Shown piece by piece: positions 25,528 to 33,862 of a stretch of DNA of 64,000 bases. The notes beneath the pieces are model-generated. The model did no database searches and had not been told where the DNA came from. It was given only the letters and a program-made list of their open reading frames with translations. Numbering within the stretch: position 1 is the first letter of the stretch; every line of letters begins with the position of its first letter. Location of the stretch: positions 62,001-126,000 of the forward strand of contig PBND01000043.1 of NCBI GenBank assembly GCA_002722845.1. Reading direction: 5' to 3'. The position numbers were made by a program, and so were the translations under genes. Origin of the DNA: Myxococcales bacterium (GTDB lineage: Bacteria; Myxococcota; UBA4151).

Positions 25528-26363
25528 CGTTCTACTTGCCTCACATCAAAGCCTGACATCCGACCGGCGACGAAATCTCGCACCAGGCCTGCGAAGACTT
25601 CCGGGTCCTCCATGCGGTCTGGGAGATTTTTTTTGAAGTGATGGTCCGCTAATTTCTTTCCAGAGGCCGTTAAAAAGTCGCTACCATCTTCATTTTTCAT
25701 CAGGCCATGGATGCGTCGGTCCAGTCCTGCACTGCCAAATTGCACATCGACAGAAGCCTGGCCCCAGCGCTCAAGATCTAAGCGCATACTCATCCGGTGC
25801 CGGCCCGGCAGGCGTTCGCCATCATCGGCCAACATGCGCAGGCCGATGCGTGGGTCACCCTCCGTCTCGCGGAAGGTGCGGGTGGTGACCGCAAACCGGT
25901 CCCCATCGGAACTCTCCAGTTCCCAGTGCCGTACACCCTCGCCGTGTTGCTTCGAGGTGATCACCTCCACCCGTCCGGCCTTTAAATCGGCGGTGGCCTC
26001 CATCATTTCCCGCATCATTTCCAGTGCGTCTGCCGCTTCTAAGGGAGTGATCCGACCCGCATCGAGAGCGGTGAGCACCCGTTCGGTGCTGGTCTCAAGA
26101 GCCTTCCGAAAGCCCTCGTGGCTGGCTTCGGGAAACAGGCTTGCCGTCGCTTCAGACTGAGCCAAAAGGCGCTCTTTGAGTTGGGGGAGGTCCGTCGCAT
26201 TCCGGTGTCTCGAGCCCAGTAGATCGACCGGCTGGGTTTCCTCGAAGCGGTCGGGAGCCACCGCTGTCTCGGGCGGAGTTGGTGGGAGGAGGGTATCGGT
26301 CTCTGTCGGGACCAGAATGGGTTGGCGGGGCCCGGGGGCGCCGTCGATGGGACGGCCGCTCAT
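25524..26363 (-). CDS. Uncharacterised protein of the PLD-like cassette
   Basis: 279 aa. The first 50 residues are Pro/Thr-rich and probably disordered (LPPTPPETAVAP). A helical part follows (about 60-130: LKERLLAQSEATASLF, DALEMMREMMEATADLKAG), then a beta-rich part (140-215) and a short helical C-terminus. No recognised domain, signal peptide or TM helix. The ATG overlaps the stop of the upstream PLD-like gene by 4 bases and the stop overlaps the next start, so all three are read together. A chaperone or cofactor for the PLD-like protein is only a guess. Confidence 0.72.
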   Translation of the reverse strand: MSGRPIDGAPGPRQPILVPTETDTLLPPTPPETAVAPDRFEETQPVDLLGSRHRNATDLPQLKERLLAQSEATASLFPEASHEGFRKALETSTERVLTALDAGRITPLEAADALEMMREMMEATADLKAGRVEVITSKQHGEGVRHWELESSDGDRFAVTTRTFRETEGDPRIGLRMLADDGERLPGRHRMSMRLDLERWGQASVDVQFGSAGLDRRIHGLMKNEDGSDFLTASGKKLADHHFKKNLPDRMEDPEVFAGLVRDFVAGRMSGFDVRQVER

Positions 26364-28093
26364 GGCGCCTCCGGGAGGACGGTTGCGTCGTCCTCAGGTC
26401 GAGCCAGGAGCCGCCGGTTGCTTTCGAGGACTTGGCCCGAGGCATCTTCAATGCGGTATTCGAGGAGACTGCCGAACGGGAGTTGGAGCCCAGGCCCTTG
26501 GGAATCGATGGGGAGGCCCGGGGCCCCGTCTGTGGGTTGGAGGGCGGGGTGGTCACCAACGAGGTAATAGTTGCCCTCTCTGTCACCGACGAGTGATCGA
26601 GCGCTGACGTCCACCTTGGGCCAAGACTCGAGGGCTTGTAGCTTCTCGATCGTCCCTTGGGCCGGGCCATGCTCAGGATCCTGGCCATCATACTTTCGCA
26701 ACAAGCCCAGCATGTTCGAAAGATAGCGTCGGCCGGTACGTCCGTCATCGACTCGCCCGCTCTCGATGAAGAGGAAACTCTCTTCGTTACGAGCCCGTTT
26801 CCGTCCGCTCCCCATGCCACTGCGAGTCCAATTGCCGGCCCCCGTGATGACCTTCATGTCGTTGAGCCCGAAGACCGCGGCTTTCGAGTGCACTGCGTTG
26901 TAAGGGCCTGTTGTGTTGATGAACTCATGGACCGGAATCCCGGCCCGCTCCAGGTCTTCATCCACCCAACTGTTGGAGGCGAAGTGTCCATACATTTCGA
27001 TCCGGTTGCCGGCGAGATCCCGTCCGTCACTCTTCTTTCGGTCGGTGATGACGAGGACTTCAACGCCACGAGCTTTGGCCTCAATGAGTTTTTCAGTCAG
27101 TTTCTTCTTATCCTTTGGACTCTCTAAGTCCTTGAGATCGAAGACGGAGAGGCCGATGAACTCATCTTCCGCATCAATCCACTCGAACAGCTTCTCCAGC
27201 GGACGGGGGCCACTCTTAGCGGGGGTAAACAGGACATTGATACCCCGCTCCCCATCCCAGACATTTTCCGTTCGCTTATGGCGACGAACGTCCTGAAATT
27301 TCTTTTCATAGAGGGAGACAAGGCCCGGATCACGGATCAGGTTGAGGTTCTCGTCATTTCGACTGGCGCCGTCTCCCGGGTTCATCGAGCCTGAAAGAAC
27401 GACTTCGACCGGCTGGCCCGTTGTGGGGTCCAGACTGCGAAAGATTCGACTCTTTAGATGCATCAGATGGTTGGAGTCGATGCCGACCAGATGGGCCCGC
27501 TCTCGCTCCTCCTGCGGAATGTCTCGGTCGCTTCGGATGACCTTGAGTCCGGCTGCCTCGAATTGTTCGTCGACCGTGTTCCACTCCCGCTCTGGACTGA
27601 TTTGATCGGCTTCGATGAGGACCCGCACTTCGACGCCAGCTTGATGAGCCTCGATGAGCTTGTTGATGACTTTGGAACTGCGAAGATTGTAGACAGCGTA
27701 ATGGATCTGATGGGGATTTTCCCCTGCTGCATAAGTTTGCTGATCCGCTCGAGCCCCGACGATGACGTTCTCGATGAGTCTAAGTTCGGCTTTGGCCGCG
27801 GGGTCTTCGGGGGTGAAGTAGGCTTCGAAGCGCGCGCCTGGAGCACGAGCTTCGAAGCGGTCTCCCTCCGAGTTGGGCGATGGTGACGGTGACGTCACGT
27901 CGCCCGGACCATGGGGGGCATCCGTGCGGGGTGTACCACCTGTGCTCGGTATCCGAGGCAAGCCAACTCTCCTCTTCCTATCGTGCACGTGTTCTCGGTT
28001 CAGATGCAAACCGGGTGCTCCGGCGAACGACGTAGGCTTGTCTGGAGGGCCAAAAATAGGGAGACCGAACCGAGGAGGGCTTGTGTCCATCAT
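26360..28093 (-). CDS. Phospholipase D-like protein with CBM20-like C-terminus
   Basis: 577 aa. Residues 1-105 are Pro/Gly/Ser-rich and probably disordered, with no signal peptide. Two PLD-like halves follow, each with an HxK motif: HLKSRIFRSLD with GSMNPGDGASRNDEN, and HSKAAVFG with GAGNWTRSG. The Asp normally five residues after the Lys is displaced or absent in both. The last 80 residues (NYYLVGDHPALQ, LPFGSLLEYRIEDASGQ, NRRLLA) follow the CBM20 starch-binding pattern. Target could be nucleic acid, phospholipid or glycan. The start may be the second Met (28090); the first codons overlap the divergent S51 gene by 11 bases. Confidence 0.8.
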   Translation of the reverse strand: MMDTSPPRFGLPIFGPPDKPTSFAGAPGLHLNREHVHDRKRRVGLPRIPSTGGTPRTDAPHGPGDVTSPSPSPNSEGDRFEARAPGARFEAYFTPEDPAAKAELRLIENVIVGARADQQTYAAGENPHQIHYAVYNLRSSKVINKLIEAHQAGVEVRVLIEADQISPEREWNTVDEQFEAAGLKVIRSDRDIPQEERERAHLVGIDSNHLMHLKSRIFRSLDPTTGQPVEVVLSGSMNPGDGASRNDENLNLIRDPGLVSLYEKKFQDVRRHKRTENVWDGERGINVLFTPAKSGPRPLEKLFEWIDAEDEFIGLSVFDLKDLESPKDKKKLTEKLIEAKARGVEVLVITDRKKSDGRDLAGNRIEMYGHFASNSWVDEDLERAGIPVHEFINTTGPYNAVHSKAAVFGLNDMKVITGAGNWTRSGMGSGRKRARNEESFLFIESGRVDDGRTGRRYLSNMLGLLRKYDGQDPEHGPAQGTIEKLQALESWPKVDVSARSLVGDREGNYYLVGDHPALQPTDGAPGLPIDSQGPGLQLPFGSLLEYRIEDASGQVLESNRRLLARPEDDATVLPEAP

Positions 28094-28778
28094 CCTTGTG
28101 GGGGGACTCGAGCCCTCTGGAGAAGCGGGATTGGCCTTTCATCGGGGCCTTCTAAAGCGGGCCGATGATGCGAAGAATATTCTCCATATTCCCGCAGCAC
28201 GCCATGATGCGCCGAGCCGTCAGGCAGAATTTCGTTTGGCTTACGAGGGAGCCTTGGCTTGCCATGTCGAAACCCTGGAACTCCATCGTCGCCGCCCTCC
28301 TAGAGTCGAGGTGCTAGCAAGCCTTGAGTGGGCTGATCTGGTCTTCCTTGATGGGGGCAACAGCGCTTGGCTCATGGAGGCTCTAGATGCTGCCCACCTC
28401 GCTCCCTTGCTGCAAGGTTTTGCCCAGGGGTCTAAATGGCTGCTGGGCTTTTCAGCGGGTGCCAATTGCCTCCACGAACAAGGCTGGTCTGCGGCCGCGG
28501 GGCAACGCCCCGTGCCTGGTCTAGGCATCCTCCCAGGTGGCTTCGCCCCCCACGGCAGCAACCCGGGGCGCAGCAAGGCGCTCCAGACCCATTTGGCCCA
28601 GCGCTGCGAACGATGGCTCGTGTGTGCTGATGGTTCTGCAGTGGCACTTCAGGCCGGAAGCTACGAGATTCTTGGCTCAGGGGTCGAAGTCCACGACCAC
28701 CGTGAGGGATCCCTCCAAATCATCCCCCTGGAGCCGGGCCATCGGGGACCAACGGATGAACTCTATCGGACCCGATGA
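28083..28778 (+). CDS. Peptidase S51 (cyanophycinase / dipeptidase E-like)
   Basis: 231 aa with the class-I glutamine-amidotransferase-like fold of family S51. DLVFLDGGNSAWLMEAL (about 86-102) is the family's GG-N segment; the nucleophile is S124 in LLGFSAGANCL, and H in GGFAPHGSNPG is a likely catalytic or substrate-site histidine. Length matches dipeptidase E (about 230) rather than cyanophycinase (about 270). The GTG at 28083 follows GAGGAGGG. Substrate not predictable; intracellular, no signal peptide. Confidence 0.83.
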   Translation: MSIILVGGLEPSGEAGLAFHRGLLKRADDAKNILHIPAARHDAPSRQAEFRLAYEGALACHVETLELHRRRPPRVEVLASLEWADLVFLDGGNSAWLMEALDAAHLAPLLQGFAQGSKWLLGFSAGANCLHEQGWSAAAGQRPVPGLGILPGGFAPHGSNPGRSKALQTHLAQRCERWLVCADGSAVALQAGSYEILGSGVEVHDHREGSLQIIPLEPGHRGPTDELYRTR

Positions 28779-28815
28779 TGCTGGTGTCTAGGCGCAGAGG
28801 ACTGATTCTGCGATA

Positions 28816-29703
28816 ATGGGGCAGGGGGGTGCTTTGATCTACCGATTGCTGGTCGTGGTGCTCTTGGGCTTGAGCGCGTGCGTGACGATTCACCGTGTGA
28901 TGACCGTGCCGCCGGTGCGCAAGCAACTGGCGAAGAGCGCCGGGCAAGCCAACAAATTGTTCCGGGGGGTTCAAGAGGGGCGACTGCAACGACAACGCGT
29001 GCTGACGCGCCTCTACGCAGAAGGGGCAAACCGCCAAGAAGAGCCCTATCGAGGCTTACAGGCCCATCTCTCTGAGTTGGCCAAAGTCACGCGGACGGTA
29101 AAAGGTTCCCATGACAAGATTCAGCGCCACCGGCAGGACTTCCTAGCGCTTACGAAGGGACGGAAGCGACTGCGTAGCGACGGGCACCGATACACGCAGG
29201 CCCACGCTTTGATCGACAAGGTAAAAGGGGAATTGAAGACGCTCCAAGGCCTGAGCAACCAAGCAAGAGCTCAAGCCAAGCAGTTTGATCGTCTGGCGAA
29301 GAAAAGTCGCATCAAAGAGGTCGACGCGACGAAGCTCAGTGCCCAACTCAAAAAGCAGACGCGTAAGACCCGGGCTGAGATGACTCGATTTAATGGCTCG
29401 CTCAAAAAAGCCAGAGGCATGATGCGTCAGGCCGGGGGGCGCATGTCGAAAGACACCCGGGCTAGTCGTCAAAAACTGCTCAGTCAGATGCGGATCAAGC
29501 TTGCGAATATCGAGGTGCAAGTGGCCAAGATTGAGGGGCTAGCCGAACGATTCGAGATTGAACGGCGTAAGCGGTCAAAGCTGCTTGTGGGCCCAGGGAT
29601 GGTGGCCTTCGATGTGCTCGATGAAGTCACGGCAGCGGGCCGCCTCCTTCGTAAAGAAGGAGCCGAGCTACAAAAGCTGTTGCAACGATTCCGAGCTCAG
29701 TGA
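28816..29703 (+). CDS. Coiled-coil lipoprotein
   Basis: 295 aa. The N-terminus LIYRLLVVVLLGLSAC is a lipoprotein signal with lipobox LSAC. The mature part is very basic and almost wholly helical, with long Lys/Arg/Gln-rich stretches predicted as coiled coil (about 50-265). No enzymatic motif. An in-frame TTG at 28834 after GGCAGGGGGG is an alternative start. It might span periplasm or bind cell wall or nucleic acid; this cannot be decided. Its last 7 bases overlap the convergent gene. Confidence 0.75.
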   Translation: MGQGGALIYRLLVVVLLGLSACVTIHRVMTVPPVRKQLAKSAGQANKLFRGVQEGRLQRQRVLTRLYAEGANRQEEPYRGLQAHLSELAKVTRTVKGSHDKIQRHRQDFLALTKGRKRLRSDGHRYTQAHALIDKVKGELKTLQGLSNQARAQAKQFDRLAKKSRIKEVDATKLSAQLKKQTRKTRAEMTRFNGSLKKARGMMRQAGGRMSKDTRASRQKLLSQMRIKLANIEVQVAKIEGLAERFEIERRKRSKLLVGPGMVAFDVLDEVTAAGRLLRKEGAELQKLLQRFRAQ

Positions 29704-29990
29704 CGGAGGTGCTGCAAGAGCAGCAGGTTGAATTCGTCGAGGGCCTCGTCAAACCCTTCCGGGCTTGGCTCGTTGAGGACTTCGTGGGTCGGCGAGCTGG
29801 ATTCCAGCGCTTGGGTGAGCCCGGTCCGTTCGCCAGCTTGCAAGCGGTGCATACCCTCGGGGCGGGTCATGCCCTCGAAACGATCCTCGCTTCGTACCGG
29901 TTTTTGCTGGGGGGTCTGAACGGTCGGGCCCGCTGGGCTTGGCTTCACCGGTGGTTTACTGCCCGGATTTCCTGTGCGGTGAATGCTCAT
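29697..29990 (-). CDS. Small uncharacterised protein downstream of STAS-like gene
   Basis: 97 aa. Residues 1-40 are Pro/Lys-rich and disordered (GSKPPVKPSPAGPT); the C-terminal part is acidic (EGFDEALDEFNLLLLQHL) and could form one amphipathic helix. The ATG at 29990 overlaps the stop of the upstream gene (ATGA), which decides the start over longer frames. No family recognised. Confidence 0.6.
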   Translation of the reverse strand: MSIHRTGNPGSKPPVKPSPAGPTVQTPQQKPVRSEDRFEGMTRPEGMHRLQAGERTGLTQALESSSPTHEVLNEPSPEGFDEALDEFNLLLLQHLRH

Positions 29991-30379
29991 GCCCATGCTC
30001 CCGTGTCGAGGAACTGCTCCGCTCGAGTCATTTCTGTGAAGGCATCGATGATACTGGTCAAGCCCCGGTGACGGTAGCTCTCCTGCAGTTTGCCGGCCAT
30101 GGCTGGAAACCGAACCACATGGGCCAAGCGCACCATACCTCGGTTCAAGGCCCATTTCTGCAGCCGCTTGAGCAAAGCGAGCGCTTCCCGGGACGTTTCT
30201 CTCAGCTTGCGAGTATCCAAGAGAAGGGAGAATGCCCGTCCAGAAAAGCCCTGGACGCAGAGTTTGAGTTCAGCGCCTAGGCGATGGACATCAGCGGTTT
30301 CAAGACGAGACCCGCAGCGCACTTGGAGGATGGGCGTGCCCCCTCCTGGAATGGTGCAATGAATCTCGTAACTAGTCAT
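29987..30379 (-). CDS. STAS/SEC14-like (SpoIIAA-like) protein
   Basis: 130 aa with the alternating strand-helix pattern of the SpoIIAA-like/STAS-SEC14 family: FSLLLDTRKLRETSREALALLKRL (central strand plus helix, about 50-72), RLAHVVRFPAMAGKL (about 83-97) and a final FTEMTRAEQFL. Such domains bind lipids or nucleotides or act as anti-sigma-factor antagonists. No phosphorylatable Ser in the classical anti-sigma position could be assigned. Coupled with the small gene that follows. Confidence 0.6.
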   Translation of the reverse strand: MTSYEIHCTIPGGGTPILQVRCGSRLETADVHRLGAELKLCVQGFSGRAFSLLLDTRKLRETSREALALLKRLQKWALNRGMVRLAHVVRFPAMAGKLQESYRHRGLTSIIDAFTEMTRAEQFLDTGAWA

Positions 30380-30459
30380 GGCTTTGGGAGCATCCTAAGA
30401 AGCGATGGAGGTATCGGTTCGGGGACCGAGCGGTTGTCTCCGCCAATTGTCCGAGGGGG

Positions 30460-32085
30460 CTAGGGCTGCTGAACAAGGTGGCCATCCCCCCGGGTCCCCA
30501 GATAACCGCCCCAGCGAATCACCTCTGGCACAGGGCTGGAGAGGTCCCGTCGCTCCAAGCGAAAGCCATTGGGGCGGAAGGTACTCAACAGCATTTCCAA
30601 TCGCCCATCTCCATCCAGATCACCGACCCACGGCGTGCCAAAGCTTGAGCCTCGAAAACGTTCCAACTCGACGAGGCTCCTGGCGTTGGGGTCAAACATG
30701 AGAATCTGCTCATCGAGTTCTGGGTGACCCAATGGGTTGCCATCATCGTGATCGAGGATAGGGTTCGTCAAGAGGATCGCTTCATCTTTTCCATCTCCGT
30801 TCACATCGACCAAGACGGGCGATGAGATGATGGTGCGTTCGATCGTTTCCTCGAAGATCCGGGCCCCCGTTGCACCGTCGACCGCGATCAGGATCGTCTC
30901 GGTCCATTGGGGATAAGTGCCTCGACTGAACGATGCGAAGACATCGGGAACCTCGTCTTCGTTAAAGTGACCTAGGCCGGGCGAAACTTGCGTCTCTGAA
31001 CCGGTGACGGTGAGCGACCAAAGGGTCTCTCCAGACAAGGGCGACAGGGCGATGAGTCGGCCATCGAATGTAGCCACGACCACATCGAGATTTTGGTCGC
31101 CGTCGAGATCGGTCATGGCGGGGGGAGCAATAATCCCCTTGTGGGTCGTCGGCACCGTGAGCGCCTCAGCGGCGTCCAAGTCGCCTCGCAGAAGGGCATC
31201 GAGTGGGCTTGTCCAAAGGGCCCCCTGATGGGTTTCGCCGCCACTCCCAAAGAGGAGCTGCCAGGGGAGATCGGGACTTTGGCGCCAACGGTAGGGGGAG
31301 ACATAGGTTTCAGCCCGGTCAGGCATGGGCGCTGAGGCGACGATCGTGCCATCGGCCCCGGAGAGGACCATCAGGTGCCCAGGGGGGCGCGGGGTGAAGG
31401 GCTGCAGCGTGGAGTCGCCACCGTTTGCGACGAGGACCTCTGCTCGGCCATCTCCATTTTGGTCTGGCAGGAGTTGGGGAGAGTAGAAGTTGAACCAACC
31501 ATCTCCCCGGGCCGCCTGGCCGGTGGGTTCGAAGGCCCAGATCAGGCGTCCATCATGACCTGAGATCGCTCTAAGTTCCGCATTTCGACCACCGATGATC
31601 ACATCGTCGATCCCGTCTTCATCGAGGTCGGCCAGGGCTGCGGTGCCAAAGACTTCTTCTCCGGCTGAGGCTCGCCAGAGTTCTTCGCCACTCCGACCGT
31701 CGATGGCCTGAATCGTTCCCTGATGCATAATTTCCATACCGCAGCCGACGACTGCATCGAGAACACCATCACCATTGAAGTCAGCGACTCGGATCGATGA
31801 AACCGAGGGTTGGGCCAGGTCTGCGGCCCATTGGAGCGCTACGGTCGGGGGGTAGGCAAGGGGTGGGCCGCTGTCTGCTGCTGGACCACTATCGACCGGA
31901 CGGCCCCCGTCCCAAGGGCCCCCATCGGTTTGGGCCGGCCCATCAGATTGGCCCAGGTCCCGACCCGCCGAAGCATCTGGGGCTTCGAAGCCCCCATCAC
32001 TTTGATCCACGGCAGCATCGGCAACTGGTGGTGCTTCGCCCAAGGGACAGGCACAAAGAAGGAATGCCGGTACCAGTTGACGCAT
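30460..32085 (-). CDS. FG-GAP/PQQ-like propeller lipoprotein (paralogue A)
   Basis: 541 aa. MRQLVPAFLLCAC is a lipoprotein signal; a long Asp/Gly/Pro linker (to about 85) follows. The rest is an eight-blade-like propeller with FG-GAP calcium loops (VADFNGDGVLDAVVG, LADLDEDGIDDVIIG, LVDVNGDGKDEAILL, VGDLDGDGRLEML) interleaved with PQQ-type strands (LSPLSGETLWSL). No catalytic motif; probably an outer-surface binding protein. ATG 32085 is preferred over the longer frame because the signal begins there. Paralogous to 33843-35396 throughout (both have PRPPGHLM and AETY-SP segments). Confidence 0.85.
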   Translation of the reverse strand: MRQLVPAFLLCACPLGEAPPVADAAVDQSDGGFEAPDASAGRDLGQSDGPAQTDGGPWDGGRPVDSGPAADSGPPLAYPPTVALQWAADLAQPSVSSIRVADFNGDGVLDAVVGCGMEIMHQGTIQAIDGRSGEELWRASAGEEVFGTAALADLDEDGIDDVIIGGRNAELRAISGHDGRLIWAFEPTGQAARGDGWFNFYSPQLLPDQNGDGRAEVLVANGGDSTLQPFTPRPPGHLMVLSGADGTIVASAPMPDRAETYVSPYRWRQSPDLPWQLLFGSGGETHQGALWTSPLDALLRGDLDAAEALTVPTTHKGIIAPPAMTDLDGDQNLDVVVATFDGRLIALSPLSGETLWSLTVTGSETQVSPGLGHFNEDEVPDVFASFSRGTYPQWTETILIAVDGATGARIFEETIERTIISSPVLVDVNGDGKDEAILLTNPILDHDDGNPLGHPELDEQILMFDPNARSLVELERFRGSSFGTPWVGDLDGDGRLEMLLSTFRPNGFRLERRDLSSPVPEVIRWGGYLGTRGDGHLVQQP

Positions 32086-32118
32086 GGCGCAGACTCCAAC
32101 ACGGCGAGACTTTACCGA

Positions 32119-32158
32119 TTGCGAGGGGCGACCAAGTCCCATTATCTCCCCCTCGCAA
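32119..32158. promoter_or_regulatory. Perfect 10-bp inverted repeat in a divergent promoter region
   Basis: TTGCGAGGGG (32119-32128) and its exact complement CCCCTCGCAA (32149-32158) are separated by 20 bases, in an 85-base gap between two divergent genes. The arms' centres lie 30 bases apart, about three helical turns, as for a dimeric repressor site. The right arm touches the ribosome site AAGGAG of the aldehyde dehydrogenase, so an RNA hairpin controlling translation is an alternative. Confidence 0.5.
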
Positions 32159-32170
32159 GGAGAACGTAGC

Positions 32171-33862
32171 ATGGCCTCACCTCAATTTCCCGAACCACCC
32201 GACGCTGTTGAGCCCACGACGGAGGCGGCCATCGACCAGGCCCTAGAGAAGCTGACTGCGAACAAGGAGCGCTGGGTTGATTTGGAACTCTCCGCACGGC
32301 TGCGGCTTCTTGAGCAATTGAAAGACCGAACCCTGGCCCAGGCGCAAACTTGGGTGGAGCTTACCTGCCGCTCCCAGGGGCAATCTGTTGAAAGTAGTGG
32401 GGCGGGGGGCCCCTGGCTTGGGGGCCCGGTGACCACCATGCGGAATATTAGTCTCCTCATCGACACCCTCAAGGCCGGTGGGCAGCCGAAGCCGCCGAGC
32501 GTCGATGATGGTCCCGGGGGGCGAAAGATTGCGCAAGTGTATCCCCAAACCCTGCTCGACAAGATTTTGATGCCAGGGATCACCGGTGAGGTTTGGATTC
32601 AAGCCGGTGCGCCGGCGAGTCAGGGCCGATTTTACCGAGAAGGTGCCCAGGGCAAGGTTGCCTTGGTGCTCGGTGCGGGAAATGTGAACTCGATCGGCCC
32701 CATGGACGTGCTCTATAAGCTTTATGCCGAGGGCGAAGTCTGCATTCTGAAAATGAATCCGGTGAACGAATACATCGGCCCGGTGATCGAAGAAGCGTTT
32801 AAGCCCTTGATCGACGAAGGCTTCCTCGCTGTCGTTTACGGTGGCGCTGACGTCGGCCGGTATCTGACATCCCATCCTCTTGTTGAAACCCTCCACATCA
32901 CTGGGTCCGATCAAACCCACGACGCCATCATCTGGGGGGGCTCAGAGGAGCGAGATGCGAACAAGGCCGCGGGAAGCCCCCAGTGTGCCAAGCCAATCAG
33001 CTCCGAGCTCGGCTGTGTGACACCTGTGATCGTTGTGCCCGGTGATTGGTCGGCGAAGGAGCTGGACTACCAGGCTCGGCAGATCGCGGGACAAGTGTTC
33101 AACAATGGTTCTTTTAACTGCAATGCAGCCAAGGTCTTGGTGACGAGCGCTGGCTGGTCCCAACGGGAGGCTTTCTTAGATCGACTGCGGGCGATCTTTC
33201 GGTCGTCGGCCCCCCACAAAGCCTACTATCCCGGTGCGCAGGACCGTTATGAGGGCTTCCTAGCCCATTACCCAGAGGCGGAGGTCTTAGGCGCCGATGG
33301 CGAAGACATCGTGCCGTGGACCTTCATCACCAATGTGCCAGCGGAAGCCGGCGAATACGCCCTAACCAACGAAGCATTTTGTGGCGTCCTTTGTGAGACG
33401 GCGCTCACCGAGCAAGATGCCGGGGCCTTTTTGCGGCGAGCTGTCACCTTCTGCAACGACGCGGTCTGGGGCAACCTGAGTTGTTCCATCGTCATCGACC
33501 CCCGTCAGGAAGCGAAGCACCGGGAGACCCTCGAGTGGGCGGTTGCTGAACTCCGTTATGGCGGTGTCGCCGTCAATGTTTGGCCCGGGATGATTTACGG
33601 GCTCGTGACCACTTCCTGGGGCGCATATCCCGGTAACCCCTTGGAGGACATTCGTTCTGGGCGGGGTGTGGTCCATAACAGCTATCTCTTCGACCACCCC
33701 GAAAAGAGCGTGGTCCGAGGTCCCTTTGTTCAGAGTCCCCCGGCCGTGTGGGCTGCAGGGCACCGGTCGGCCCATCAGGTAGGGCGGAAGCTCACCGCCT
33801 TCGAGCACACAAAGTCGATCTGGAAAATTCCCGGTTTGGCCATCAGCGCGCTGAAGGGGTGA
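32171..33862 (+). CDS. Aldehyde dehydrogenase superfamily protein, substrate unknown
   Basis: 563 aa, longer than usual ALDHs (about 490). The nucleophile is the Cys in NNGSFNCNAAKVLV and the general base Glu in SSELGCVTPVIV; VLGAGNVNSIGPMDVLYKL replaces the usual PWNFP region, as in acyl/semialdehyde-reductase-like branches, and LHITGSDQTHDAI is the nucleotide turn. The ATG at 32171 follows AAGGAG. It is flanked by two paralogous FG-GAP lipoproteins on the opposite strand. Substrate not predictable; cytoplasmic. Confidence 0.85.
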   Translation: MASPQFPEPPDAVEPTTEAAIDQALEKLTANKERWVDLELSARLRLLEQLKDRTLAQAQTWVELTCRSQGQSVESSGAGGPWLGGPVTTMRNISLLIDTLKAGGQPKPPSVDDGPGGRKIAQVYPQTLLDKILMPGITGEVWIQAGAPASQGRFYREGAQGKVALVLGAGNVNSIGPMDVLYKLYAEGEVCILKMNPVNEYIGPVIEEAFKPLIDEGFLAVVYGGADVGRYLTSHPLVETLHITGSDQTHDAIIWGGSEERDANKAAGSPQCAKPISSELGCVTPVIVVPGDWSAKELDYQARQIAGQVFNNGSFNCNAAKVLVTSAGWSQREAFLDRLRAIFRSSAPHKAYYPGAQDRYEGFLAHYPEAEVLGADGEDIVPWTFITNVPAEAGEYALTNEAFCGVLCETALTEQDAGAFLRRAVTFCNDAVWGNLSCSIVIDPRQEAKHRETLEWAVAELRYGGVAVNVWPGMIYGLVTTSWGAYPGNPLEDIRSGRGVVHNSYLFDHPEKSVVRGPFVQSPPAVWAAGHRSAHQVGRKLTAFEHTKSIWKIPGLAISALKG

